Assembly (NCBI GenBank): GCA_028023455.1
Contig: JAQFVV010000055.1
Coordinates: 4,558,030-4,622,029, forward strand
Direction: 5' to 3'
Source: Epiperipatus broadwayi
Taxonomy: Eukaryota; Onychophora; Udeonychophora; Euonychophora; Peripatidae
Length of the DNA: 64,000 nucleotides
How positions within the stretch are numbered: position 1 is the first letter of the stretch; each line of letters opens with the position of its first letter. Under the pieces are notes generated by a model, which was not told the DNA's origin, ran no database searches, and saw only the letters and a program-made list of their open reading frames with translations. The translations under genes were made by a program, and so were the position numbers. Shown piece after piece: positions 33,811 to 43,916 of the stretch.

Positions 33811-35465
33811 TCATCATTATCATTGTCAACCATTATCAGTTTACTGCAGAATGGTCTCTCCAAGTTCAATCCATCTTCTCCAATCTTTAGAAATACCCCT
33901 GCATACTTTCTTATTTCATCCATCCATCTCACATGTGGTCTCTTTCTGGGTCTTTTACAATTACTTGCAATCCAGTTTAATATTTCAATTATCCATCTCT
34001 TATCATCTCTGCTAGAAATATGTCCACCCCAATTCCACTTGTCTTTTAATTCTTTGAACAATGTCAGTAACACCTATTGTTCTCTTAGCTATATATTGCA
34101 TTTTCAATCTCTTATTTCTAACATGCATCTCTCCATACTTCTTTGAGTGGTCTGAAGTCTCTGTATTACTCCTCTGTTAAATGTCCAAGTCTCAGATCCA
34201 TAAGTAGGAACTGGTAAAACACATTTATTAAAACCTTCCTTTCCAAACATTATAAGCTTATTTCTTTTTAATATTATTTTTACCAAAAGTACTCCAACCA
34301 CGCTTAGTTCTATGATTAATTTTATCCATTGTTTCCATCTGTAGTAATAATCTAATGTTTTTGTAGTTGTTAACTTTTTTTAACTCATCATAATCAATAT
34401 TTGTTTTCATCTTTTAAGACAATCCATTGAACCTTACTTTAGTCTTTTTAACATTTATCTTCCACAAAATATTATTTGCAGCAGTGGCTGCAAAAAAGTT
34501 TGGAGATATGGAGTCACCCTGTCTTACACTCTTTTCAGTGTTAACCTTCCTAGTGTCATTATATAATCTAATTGTTGGTGTTGCATTTTTATTGTTATAT
34601 ATAGAGCTTGCAAAACAAACTCTTAACAAGCTTTTAGAATACAAAGCTTGTTAAGAGTTTGTTTTGCGAGCTTTATATATAACAATTGTAAACCCAAACT
34701 TTATTAAATTAGGTCATGTGACATCTGACTTGATTTTTTTTGTAATTGCATTTTTATAAATATTTTTGAGAATATGACAATATTCTGCGTCTACACCTTG
34801 ATTCAATGCTTCAATCAATGAAGAAATGCTTACAGTATCAAATACCTTTTCATAATCTACAAATCCAAGACATAATGGTAACTCATGTTCATTGGTCCTT
34901 TCTATAAATTCTCTCAGTACTTGGATATGATCTAGTATATTATTTTTAAATCTGGCTTGTTCTTTTGATTGGTTGAAATCCAATATTCTCTGCAGACATG
35001 TTATAATTATCTTGGTAAAAATTTTTATATAAAACTGATAAAAGACTGTTGTATCTGAAATTTCTAATATCTTCTTTATCATTTAGACATTTGATATATA
35101 ACTTTGCCAAAATTTTTTCTATTTCTTCACCTGGCTGTAATATATAGATTATAATTTCATCATTACCTGTAGCTTTTCCCTTCTTCTTAAATTTAATTGC
35201 ATCTCTCACTTATTCATTTAAAATCCTGGGCAATTTAGAAGATATAGTGGATATGGGAGGTACTTGTTCTTTATTGACTATATAATTCTTGACAGAACTC
35301 TTCTACTTATTTCATGATATCATCTCTTTTTATTAATGGTTCCATCTTTTTTTCTTATTACAGATATAAGTTTCCTACCAATACCAAAATATTCTTTTAG
35401 TCTCTTGAGACTTTTATTCTCTTCTATTGCTTTTTTTGCTAGTTCTTTGCTGGTAAAGCAGCCAT
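33811..35465 (-). mobile_element. RTE-type non-LTR retrotransposon copy 2, 3' part (RT)
   Basis: Carries reverse transcriptase from 'SLKRLKEYFGIGRKLISVI' (about 35400) through 'GNDEIIIYILQPGEEIEKIL', 'LCLGFVDYEKVFDTVSIS' and 'SVRQGDSISPNFFAAT' to the C-terminal 'GSETWT' and 'RKRPHVRWMDEIRKYAG' typical of RTE (about 33900). Between 'NNILWKI' and 'NVKKTKVRFN' (near 34460-34480) the segment that should hold the FADD active site is missing, so the copy is dead. An inverted duplication at 34591-34684 also interrupts the RT. The 5' part of this copy continues at about 37185. Confidence 0.88.
34591..34684. repeat. Inverted duplication inside the RTE reverse transcriptase
   Basis: Arms of about 42-45 bp ('attgttatatatagagcttg', 'caaaacaaactcttaacaag' and their inverse) surround a loop of a few bases (agaatac). 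The RT frame resumes after it with 'NNKNATPTIRLYN', so the palindrome is a local inverted duplication of LINE sequence. Confidence 0.92.
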
Positions 35466-36124
35466 ATTGAATATTTAAAAAATTATGTTAAGCCACAAAT
35501 TTTATCATAATTTAAATTTGTATTATTCAAAAATGACATAATATATATTGTTTGAAACATAAAACACCAAAGAATGTAATTAAGCTGAAAAAAATATAAT
35601 CATTGATATTCAAAGTGATAAAAAAAAAAAATAGAAGTTAATATTTCTATTAATTATTTTCCTATTATTTCATAAATTCAAAATTATAATGCATAAATTT
35701 CAAAACTATTTTGTCAGTAGTTTAGTTGCATTCATCATTAAATTTCTGATAAATTGGTATATAATAACACTTTCCTAAGGTAATCCATCACTTGAATACT
35801 TCATAGAATAAAGATATTAGTAGCTTTTATTTTTCCTAATAGCTCTTCAAATTGTTTTTCCACACAGGGGGTTTACAATGAATATGTCATCCCTTATAAC
35901 AAGTAGTTAATATTGATCAATAATTAGTATAATTTGAATATTATAATAAAGAACTTCAGTAGTTTGTAATTTATTAAAAATTACTACTAAAATAGTTACT
36001 ATAGTTACTATATACAAAATAAAATAAAATAAAAAGTGAATGAAATACTAAATTGATTATAGAATTAAGCTTGAGATACATAAGTTAATAGTTTAGAGTC
36101 AATGCAATGTGGTATTATTTACCC

Positions 36125-36478
36125 CAGGGGTCCCCAACCCCATGCCCGCGGGCACCATGGCACCCACAGACCATTTTACATGTGCCTGCCGCTATCCGAA
36201 CACGATAAAAAATTATTTATCTGATACAAATAAATTTAATTTTTAAAATTTCTTATAAATTATTGTATTGTAATCAAATTGTAGGGCATACTATACTTTT
36301 ACAGCGTAAAACTATAAACGATAATTATATGTTAAAATTTTATTTTTGAAATAAATATTTTTTTGTACATTATGTGTATTATTAACAATATCCAACTATA
36401 AATTTACATTCGAAAAAATAAATGGTGCCCGCCACCTGGCCGGTATTATAGAATGTGCAAAAAGGTTGGGGACCCTTG
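36125..36478. mobile_element. hAT MITE (354 bp) with 8-bp TSD
   Basis: Ends CAGGGGTCCCCAACCCC and inverse CAAGGGTCCCCAACC, flanked by the exact 8-bp atttaccc (36117-36124 and 36479-36486). The left end holds 'catgcccgcgggcaccatgg', the right 'ggtgcccgccacctggccgg'. No ORF. The TIR is related to, but distinct from, the CAGTGGTCTTCAACC family elsewhere in the window. Confidence 0.93.
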
Positions 36479-36486
36479 ATTTACCC

Positions 36487-36693
36487 TATCTTTATAGTTT
36501 TTGAGGGCTCTATGACCATAAATTTAATAATAGCTTCATCAACTGCCACCTCTCTTTGCTTTTGATATGTAGCTTTGAAATTTACATTGCAGGAGTCTAT
36601 AATCTGACTAAGTTTATATAGTGTCAAAATCTTTACTTTTAGCATTTGCGTATTTTTATTATTATTAAAATGCAGATAAGACATTATAGAAAA
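36487..36693 (-). pseudogene. piggyBac-like transposase fragment
   Basis: Minus-strand frame reading 'SYLHFNNNK', 'KILTLYKLSQIIDSCNVNF', then 'YQKQREVAVDEAIIKFM'. This pattern (a xYKxxxxID..N..F block and 'xxVDEAxIKFxG') is that of the piggyBac DDE domain, where the D of VDEA is catalytic. Only about 65 residues are readable. A stop follows after 'KTIKIG', and the sequence beyond the hAT MITE could not be aligned. Frame and motif are clear but short, so the family call is moderate. Confidence 0.55.
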
Positions 36694-37184
36694 AAAATCT
36701 AAATCAAGTCATAATATTTGCAAAATATGTTTATCTTTGTCTCATTCATATACTGAACATTAGAACCCAAGCCCACATCATACCAAAAAATGCAGATAAT
36801 TCACGAGATAAATTTACACTATTACAAGCAATTTTTTTGATTAGCATATATATTAGTTTTAATAATAATTTTTCCGTATATTTTTTTTATCAAATAATAA
36901 TTAAAAAGTATATTCAAATGATAATTAAAAAATATATAAAAGTAAATACTTACCAAATGAAAAAACTGAAAGACAAAAAAATTCAATTTACTTCATCAGA
37001 AAAATTACCATAAAATTATTAATTTTTATCGTAGAAAAATGAAACTTACCTTTTCTCAAACTAGAAAGAAAGATGGAAACGAAGATGTAAAAAGCGCATG
37101 CTTAGACTGCTTAGATTTCCGATAATTTTAAGCTGAAACCGGATGTTTATGAAAATTTATGGCTGCAATCGTAATAACGAAATG

Positions 37185-38245
37185 ATTATTCAATTATTAT
37201 CAGTTCTTTTTCACATCATTTTACAAAATTCTAGATATTCAATCCTTTTTAATGCATCATTTTTATATGTCTTCATATTCCTTCTTTTCTTCATAAATTC
37301 TCTGGTCTCATTTGTAATTTTATTGGTCAATTGTTACTTTTTTCTACTATCTATCTTTGTTGAAATTTTTAAAAGTGTATCAGTTATTTTCCTATTAATT
37401 TCATTCATATCTGAATCATGTTCAAAATCTATTAATACTTGAAAACGATTTGCAAGTTCTAATTTAAATTCATTAGAATGTTTCTGAAGATTAGGAATAT
37501 CAATTACAAATATTGTTTTTTTTAATAATTTTTGTCTCTAGTTTTGCATTAACAAGTATCTTGCATCTTACTAATCGATAATCAATTTCTGAGTTGAAAT
37601 ATATATTTTCTGTTAATGAAAATCAAATCCAATTCTGCTGTACTTTCATTTGGATGCTTCCATGTCCATTTCCTTTTAACATTTTTTTCAAAAAGAATTC
37701 ATAATATAAAGTTTTTCTTTTTCTGCAAACTTCATTAGTCTGTGTACTCTGCTATTTATTTTACCATAACCAATTTTACCTACAGTACTTTTACCTTTCA
37801 TTTGTTTGCCAATTTTAGCATTAAAGTTTCCCATAACAATTTTAAAATGTTGTTTAGTCTGATCAAAAGTCTTTTGTACATCCGTATAAACATCTACTGC
37901 TTCATCACTATGAGAACTTGTTGGGGCATAAACCTGAATTATCTGCATTCCGTACATGCTATTAAGTTTAATACCTAAATCTTGCCACTATCTGATATAC
38001 CAACAATCTCTACAATGTTGTTCTTCCATTATTTATTTATAATGAATCCTTCTTCACTTGTACTTCCAATATTTTACCCTTTGTAGTAGAGTCTGTCCAC
38101 TTTTCAAATTGTCTCTTCACCTTTTTTTCTAATTTACAAAATTCAATAATGTCCCATTTAATATGAGACAGTTCTTCCAATTCTTGCAATCTTCCTTTAT
38201 TTGAAAGTGATCTGCAGTTGTAAATAAAAAGTCACCTTAATGAAA
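37185..38245 (-). mobile_element. RTE-type non-LTR retrotransposon copy 2, 5' part (endonuclease)
   Basis: Minus strand. Begins near 38245 with 'YNCRSLSNKGRLQELEELSH' and 'IKWDIIEFC' (N-terminus of the APE-like endonuclease), continues with 'GMQIIQVYAPTSSHSDEAVD' and 'HFKIVMGNFNAKIGKQMKG' (catalytic N and D/N region) and ends in the EN-RT linker 'KRRNMKTYKNDALKRIEYLE'. Stops and frameshifts separate these pieces. Joined with 33811-35465 it accounts for almost a whole RTE copy. Confidence 0.85.
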
Positions 38246-39603
38246 GAGTTAAAAGTTCATAAGAATAGAGTTAAAAATAAGATATCAAAATTCAGCTTTG
38301 TATATTCATGAACTGAATACAGATTATGAAATATTTGGCAATGCAGAGGTTATCTTTTATGAAAAAAATGAATTGAAAAGAAAATTAAAAGAAACTTTGA
38401 AGATAAAATCTTTTGAATCTGAGGCCATTAATCTCATGGACATCATTTGATGTTAAAGAAAGTTGGTTTTTGAAGTGAATGATGGGAAGACTTGTTGTAT
38501 ATATTGTAACTGTCTGAGTTACTTGGCACACAGCAACATAGTTGTGTGTGCATGTATATATATATAAAGGAAAGGAAAAGTAGAAATAAAATGACAAATT
38601 TTTAGAGATATTTTTACATTTCACTTGGAATAATGACTGTAAAGGGTTAAATAACTGATTTAAAATAAAATTTTATTATAAATTAAACTTTTAAAAAGGT
38701 CTGAATGAATATAAATATTGTATTTTTATTATTATTCTGATTTTGAAATTTAAAAACAAGTATGGTATTTTTAAATTTTTTTAATTAATTGAACAAAATT
38801 TCTATTGAAAATCCCCTAAGTGAAAACATATATATTACACTTTGATGAAAACAAAAGGGATTAGCAAGATAAAAAAAACCCTCTGTTTTCAATCAAGTGT
38901 TCTTATCACCTCAAATGATTATATAAAAGAGGTGATAAAAATATCAGCTGCAGTCTGTAAGAGCTGGTCAGCTGCAAAGTTGGTTAGAATATTTTGTTGC
39001 AGCTTGTTGAAGTTTGCAGCAGTTGGTTTTAGCTGGCCAGAGAGTTGGCTGGCAGATTTATACAAAGTTCCCATAAGATGTAGCTGAAGTCAAAGCAGGA
39101 GATCCAGTAGCAGTCTATTGATTCATGATAGCAGAGTTTGAATTCACTTGGGGGTAATGGGTCATCTTCCAGTGGTAAAATTCATAGCTACAAATATGGA
39201 CAAAATAGTTTGCTGGCCGGAAGCTCATCGATCTCAGATAGAAGGTAGATCACTGCAGATCAACTTACCTGGACTATATTTTACTGATGGACAAAAAACC
39301 AAACTTACGAAGAGAAAGCTCGAATAAATTGGTATACATATATGCCAACAACCATATGTGAATTATGCTTTCCTGATACTGACAATTACCTGGATTATAA
39401 CTTCCTGATTATGACTTGCGGTGGATTGGTCTCCATCAAGAGAAATCATCAGTTGATGAAGTAGTTATACGTATGATGATCTGTCTATATGCAGAGAAGC
39501 ACCAATATACGTATATACAAGAGAGTTGTTTTTAAATAATTCATTTAAAAATAGACATGTATAGAACAATATTATTTCTTTAAGTCGTTTAAAAATCTAT
39601 ATA
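38246..39603. other. Unassigned stretch between RTE copy 2 and a hAT element
   Basis: An 81-codon plus-strand frame (38842-39087) contains a run of CAGCTG-type sequence at about 38945-39050. It has no recognisable domain and is not called as a gene. 39100-39500 is less AT-rich than its surroundings and may be a repeat fragment. Confidence 0.45.
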
Positions 39604-39611
39604 CTTTAAAA

Positions 39612-40574
39612 CAGGGGTCTTCAATCTTTTCACACCTGCGGACCGGGTCCGGCAAAAAGAAGAATAAGATTTCGCGGACCGGAAAAAGTCAGAATAAGAT
39701 TTCATGGACCGGCAGAAGTCTACAGATAAATTTTCTTAAAGATTTAAACTGCTTAGCCTTAGATGAGCATAATTGTTATAACTAACCAAAACAAATCAGT
39801 TACTGCGTTTATTATTTCATTGTTAAAACATGCAAAAATAAAATGCTATATACCTGAATGTTGTGAAATATCACAGTTAGTGTAATTACATGACAATAAG
39901 TATGATAAATGTAATGTCTGTATTTAATGTTAAATATACAAGATGAAGTTATATATATATATGGAATTTGTATAATAAAAAACTTTTTTTAATTTTGAAT
40001 TGGTATTTTAATCTCATTTTTACCCAATTAAAAAAAAAAAACAGAACGAAAAGTTGTTTTGGTAAAGTGTCACATAGAAATAAAACAATCATTATAAAGA
40101 TGTCATTTTGCTAAAAAAAAAAAGATAATAGATTTACGTTCTCCATGAAGGGAAATCATCAATGATCTGTCTCCATGAAGTTTACAATTTCAAAAAGAAA
40201 TGTCACACACAAAATAAAAAGATGATACAAATGCAATAAAAATATTTGTGACCAATAAATGAGCTGATGCAATACAGAAATGCCTACTAGGCATAGACAT
40301 GTAAGGAGTGGTGCAATTATCACGAGATTGACAGTTTTTTAAAGATTGCATTTTCAGATAAATTTCATTGATTATTATTTAATAATTATAGTATTATCTA
40401 ATAATTTAAATAAAATTTTGATTTATAATTAATTTTATTTAAGCAATTGCGATGAAAAAATAAAAATTATTTATACTAATTAAAAGTTTAAAACATTTTG
40501 TTATTACAAACTTTTCTGCCAGTCTAGCGCGGACCGGCAGAAAACTTCTGCAGACCAAGGGTTGAAGACCACTG
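39612..40574. mobile_element. Non-autonomous hAT element (963 bp) with 8-bp TSD
   Basis: Ends CAGGGGTCTTCAATC and inverse CAGTGGTCTTCAACC, flanked by the exact 8-bp ctttaaaa (39604-39611 and 40575-40582). Subterminal 'ttttcacacctgcgga' and repeated 'ggaccgg' blocks match the inverse right end of the element at 4981-8274, so both are copies of one family inserted in opposite orientations. The interior has no ORF. Same source transposase presumed. Confidence 0.94.
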
Positions 40575-40647
40575 CTTTAAAAGATGACAAGTAAATTTTG
40601 CTTGCATTGAATTAAAATCAAAAAGTCGAGAATTAATTTCTTGATTG

Positions 40648-40679
<32 letters not shown>

Positions 40680-40715
40680 TCTCTTTTTTGGAAAAAAAAA
40701 AAAAAAAGGAGAGAT
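40648..40715. repeat. Poly-T/poly-A hairpin
   Basis: Successive T-run, A-run, 'tctcttttttgg', A-run and 'ggagaga' can pair as a long A:T hairpin. Probably slippage-derived; it could also be an assembly artefact. Confidence 0.6.
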
Positions 40716-40882
40716 TTTAAAATGTGTTGATCAACTATTAAAAATTTGATAAGAAAATTAAATTGCGAAAATAATCTTTAATAATTCTATTGGGATAAAT
40801 ACAAATGTTATGTAGATAAATTAATATTTTGCACATCTGTGCAAATTATCCATGCTAGTATTGTCACTGGTCAGGCCAGCAA

Positions 40883-40922
40883 TACCTGAAGAAGGGAGAA
40901 TAATACCTCTCAAAACGTGCAT
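40883..40922 (+). ncRNA. Weak hammerhead-like motif
   Basis: Sequence 'cctgaagaagggagaat' then 'acctctcaaaacgtg' has the order of a hammerhead core: CTGAAGA (consensus CUGAUGA), a 5-bp stem gggag/ctctc with one G:U pair, then aAAAC in place of GAAAC. Two core positions differ, so activity is doubtful. Similar motifs are known in Penelope-like retroelements. Confidence 0.25.
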
Positions 40923-40954
40923 ATACTGTACTAACCTGTTTGATGTGCTATTAC

Positions 40955-43666
40955 TGTAACGGTCAAGTTTTGTATGTTCGCATAACAGAATTTAGAATCC
41001 AGGCAAAGAGACTAAAACTGACCAGACTAGGAGTGTGACATTCTGAATCCGACCACACTTCCATTCAGCTGCCAGTACTCCAAGACTCAAGACCCTATAA
41101 ACAACTATGCTTGAGGTTACACCTACTTTTATCTTTCGCAGCTGGCATGGTACAGGGAGAAACAAAAGACTCTGGGGATTTAAATATATATATTAACTAA
41201 TTGAAATGCTACCAGCATGAAATTAAAGATAACATTCAGAAATTATAATTAATGCATAGATGGTTATATCTCGTATATATAATTAACAAAGACTGAATTG
41301 GATTGAAATAGGAATGATAAATAACATGAAACCAGAATAAATTTAACATATATTTGTTAAATAAATAGAACAAATTAATGTGGGAAAAGCATGCACCGCT
41401 TTATAACATGAGAGTTTAGCATGTCTCCTCATTAAATCCTTAATTTTTAATATGAATTGGTTTATTTAAAGAATCACTAAGCGGTGCCTACATTAGGTTA
41501 TGCCAATTCCAATTGAAAGTTGTAGCCACTATTGTTAAAAATGCTGTACTAGTCTTAGGCAAAATATTTATTATAACATTTTCAATTTAGTAAATTATGA
41601 GCATATAAATCAGCTCAGGGTTGAGATTGAACCTAGAAACCAAAGATAGAAATTTCAGTTTAATACTGAATAATTAACTTATAGGACTCAGAATTGGCTA
41701 TACAAGGTAACCGACCACAACAGCCCTGGCAAATTGCAATAACAGAGTGCCCTGCGGATAGATGAAAGTCAAGGGTTTTCATGAACAACACTGGTACCCT
41801 GGGACCGAGCGTCTTGCTGCTAAAAGATCGGGGTTACTAACACGACTGCCTGGAATTATGCATCAGGTCTTACTTGGGTGTGCCCCGAAAGAAAGTAAGT
41901 TGGATGGTCTTGTCCGTGGTCCCATCTTAAAGAAAAGAGGTAGCAAACGTTAAACATTGAACGGTAATTTAAGACATCTAATCCGCCAAGGGAAGATACA
42001 ACATTAATTAATATTTCAGAAATACGGGGTATAGCCTGGGCAATATTACTATTAAGAGCCAATTCTGATATTGCTATATAATCAAGTGACATTAGAGGGA
42101 TAAAGGATATGTAATAAAACTATTGTTTATTGATTTCAATCTATACAATATAAAGTAGGTCAAGGGAATAGAAAGTATATTTGATCGACTAGCCAAATAA
42201 TTACTGAATATACTTTCATATTACTAAGACTAGGACATCACTCTATTCAGAAATCTCAATAAGATAATAGTAAGCTACATACAATACATTTAGAATCAAA
42301 TAAGAATTATAGGAATTCGAACCAACTAGCATGGAGAATGTCATTAAGAAAACAGTTATGGGAAGATATTTGCAATTATATCTTCGAATATTTATTACGT
42401 TTAAATGTTTGCTGCTTCGAGGCATTGGCATATAAATAACAAAATAACAGTAAAGAAATATTATAGGCACAACCGCAGTGATAGACAAAGAATTTAGGTT
42501 AGATTACATTTAGTTTAATTAAGACATTTATAAAGAGATAGGCAAGTTATACATGATACAAGATTTACTTTAACAAGAATTTATAATGAAAACATTTATC
42601 GGATTTAGAACTTTACATTAGTTTATCTTTAGCCAGCTTTAAACTTTAAGGTGAGGATTTAAATTTAGAAATAGTTAATTAACACAGCGCTCTGCCATTA
42701 TGGATTGGCATTACCGGTTAGTTGAACTGGATAGGCAGTTGTTTGGCTTTCAGTCATCATGGTGGTCTTCTTGAGCAGGGGGAGCATCTTCATTATGGAA
42801 GTAGGCTGATGCGGCTCCAGTTGTTGAGGGCATCGGCTGGTAGTTGGCACACCCATCTGTGGATTTAGAAGCAGCCATCGCCTTTCTCCAGTCAGATCTT
42901 TCAAAAATCAATCTGACGTGGATTATGTATAGTGACGCTCTTGTACAATTAATGACTTCATCACTTAAGCTTAAAATATATCCTATTTATACTTTACTTG
43001 CAAAGCACTTAACTAGAGAATAATTTATTTTGCCTGGAAAACCATTAACTCTAAAATATTACATTAAATTATAAGATTTCTCAATTTGATCTTAGATTTC
43101 CAGGGCGCCTTAGATTCTCCTCTAGATGTCCAATAGTGCTGCTCCAGCGATTTTAATGAATACACTTTTGCCACAAACGAATTTGAGTATAGCAATTATC
43201 AACTTTTAAACTTTGACCTAACCACAGGTGCGGTGGACTTAATGCAAAGTTGTTTACGGCTATATTTTTATTTTTTTATGAATTTAACTTTTAAGCCTTT
43301 TGCTCTTTTTACAAAATTAAATCACACCATTCTATATATATTATTGTATAATGTGAATCATACATCCACATACGAATGTATATTTAATAAACTTAATAAA
43401 TTGATATTTCTACTATTTAAAATTAAAACATAAACCATTCCTTTATAAAATTTAAAATGTAAACCATTATATTTGCTGTAACATTTATTAGCCTATGTAT
43501 GTAAGCGTGTATTCATATGTGCATATATAATGCGCACCCAGCCATGATAGTAAGGTTTATATGTTTATTTTAAGAAAGTGAATATTTTAATAAATTTGAA
43601 CCCAGTATAGATGGATTTGGTTGTTAAACTAAAATGTGCAATGGGAAGGGATTCCTGACCGTTGCA
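40955..43666. mobile_element. Solo-LTR-like element C (2.7 kb)
   Basis: Begins TGTAACGGTCAAGTTTTG and ends TTCCTGACCGTTGCA, giving an 11-bp near-perfect inverted tip and TG...CA ends. The exact 4-bp ttac flanks it (40951-40954 and 43667-43670). The layout is as in copies A and B, but the interior does not obviously align with them, so it is a related type, not the same family. No gag or pol motifs. It contains a GC-richer island at about 42690-42910. The alternative is a large non-autonomous element of another class. Confidence 0.72.
42750..42878 (-). CDS. 42-codon ORF in a GC-rich island (uncertain)
   Basis: Minus-strand ATG at 42878 in the context ggcgATGGC opens a frame beginning MAASKSTDGCANYQ and ending HHDD before a TGA at 42750. 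The composition (Ala, Ser, Thr, acidic end) and higher GC content differ from the surroundings. It lies in the LTR-like element C, where it could be a short leader ORF or part of an unseen host exon. An overlapping frame (42698-42904) is also open. I do not recognise the product, and chance occurrence remains possible. Confidence 0.25.
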   Translation of the reverse strand: MAASKSTDGCANYQPMPSTTGAASAYFHNEDAPPAQEDHHDD

Positions 43667-43782
43667 TTACTAACAGTCGAATGTATTTGGAATATTTAAA
43701 TAAAGTTAAATTTTTCTAAAGACATTCAATACACATATTAGATGATGGAAATAGTCCAATATAAAAATACATATATATATAT

Positions 43783-43916
43783 TGTAACAGTAGCTGGGTT
43801 CGAATACGGGGGCTAAAGTAAGTAAAGGGTAATAATAATTATAAAGTGTTAATTGCGAGTGTTGTTACAAATTAAATAGATGCGGGAAAATTTATAGTCA
43901 TTCGAACCCTGTTACA
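43783..43916. repeat. 134-bp imperfect palindrome
   Basis: Ends TGTAACAG and CTGTTACA, with inner gggttcgaat and attcgaaccc also inverse. Tips resemble those of the TG...CA elements (TGTAAC). No TSD. Confidence 0.7.

Larger units (their letters stand above)
35466..37184. mobile_element. 1.7-kb insertion splitting RTE copy 2
   Basis: RTE sequence stops near 35465 and resumes near 37185 at the matching point of the protein ('ELAKKAIEENKSLKRLKEY' on one side, 'RRNMKTYKNDALKRIEYLEF' on the other). The edges carry gcagccata and tatggctgc in inverse orientation, possibly terminal repeats. No clear TSD was found. The segment contains a piggyBac-like fragment and a hAT MITE, so it is a nested insertion. 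Confidence 0.65.
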
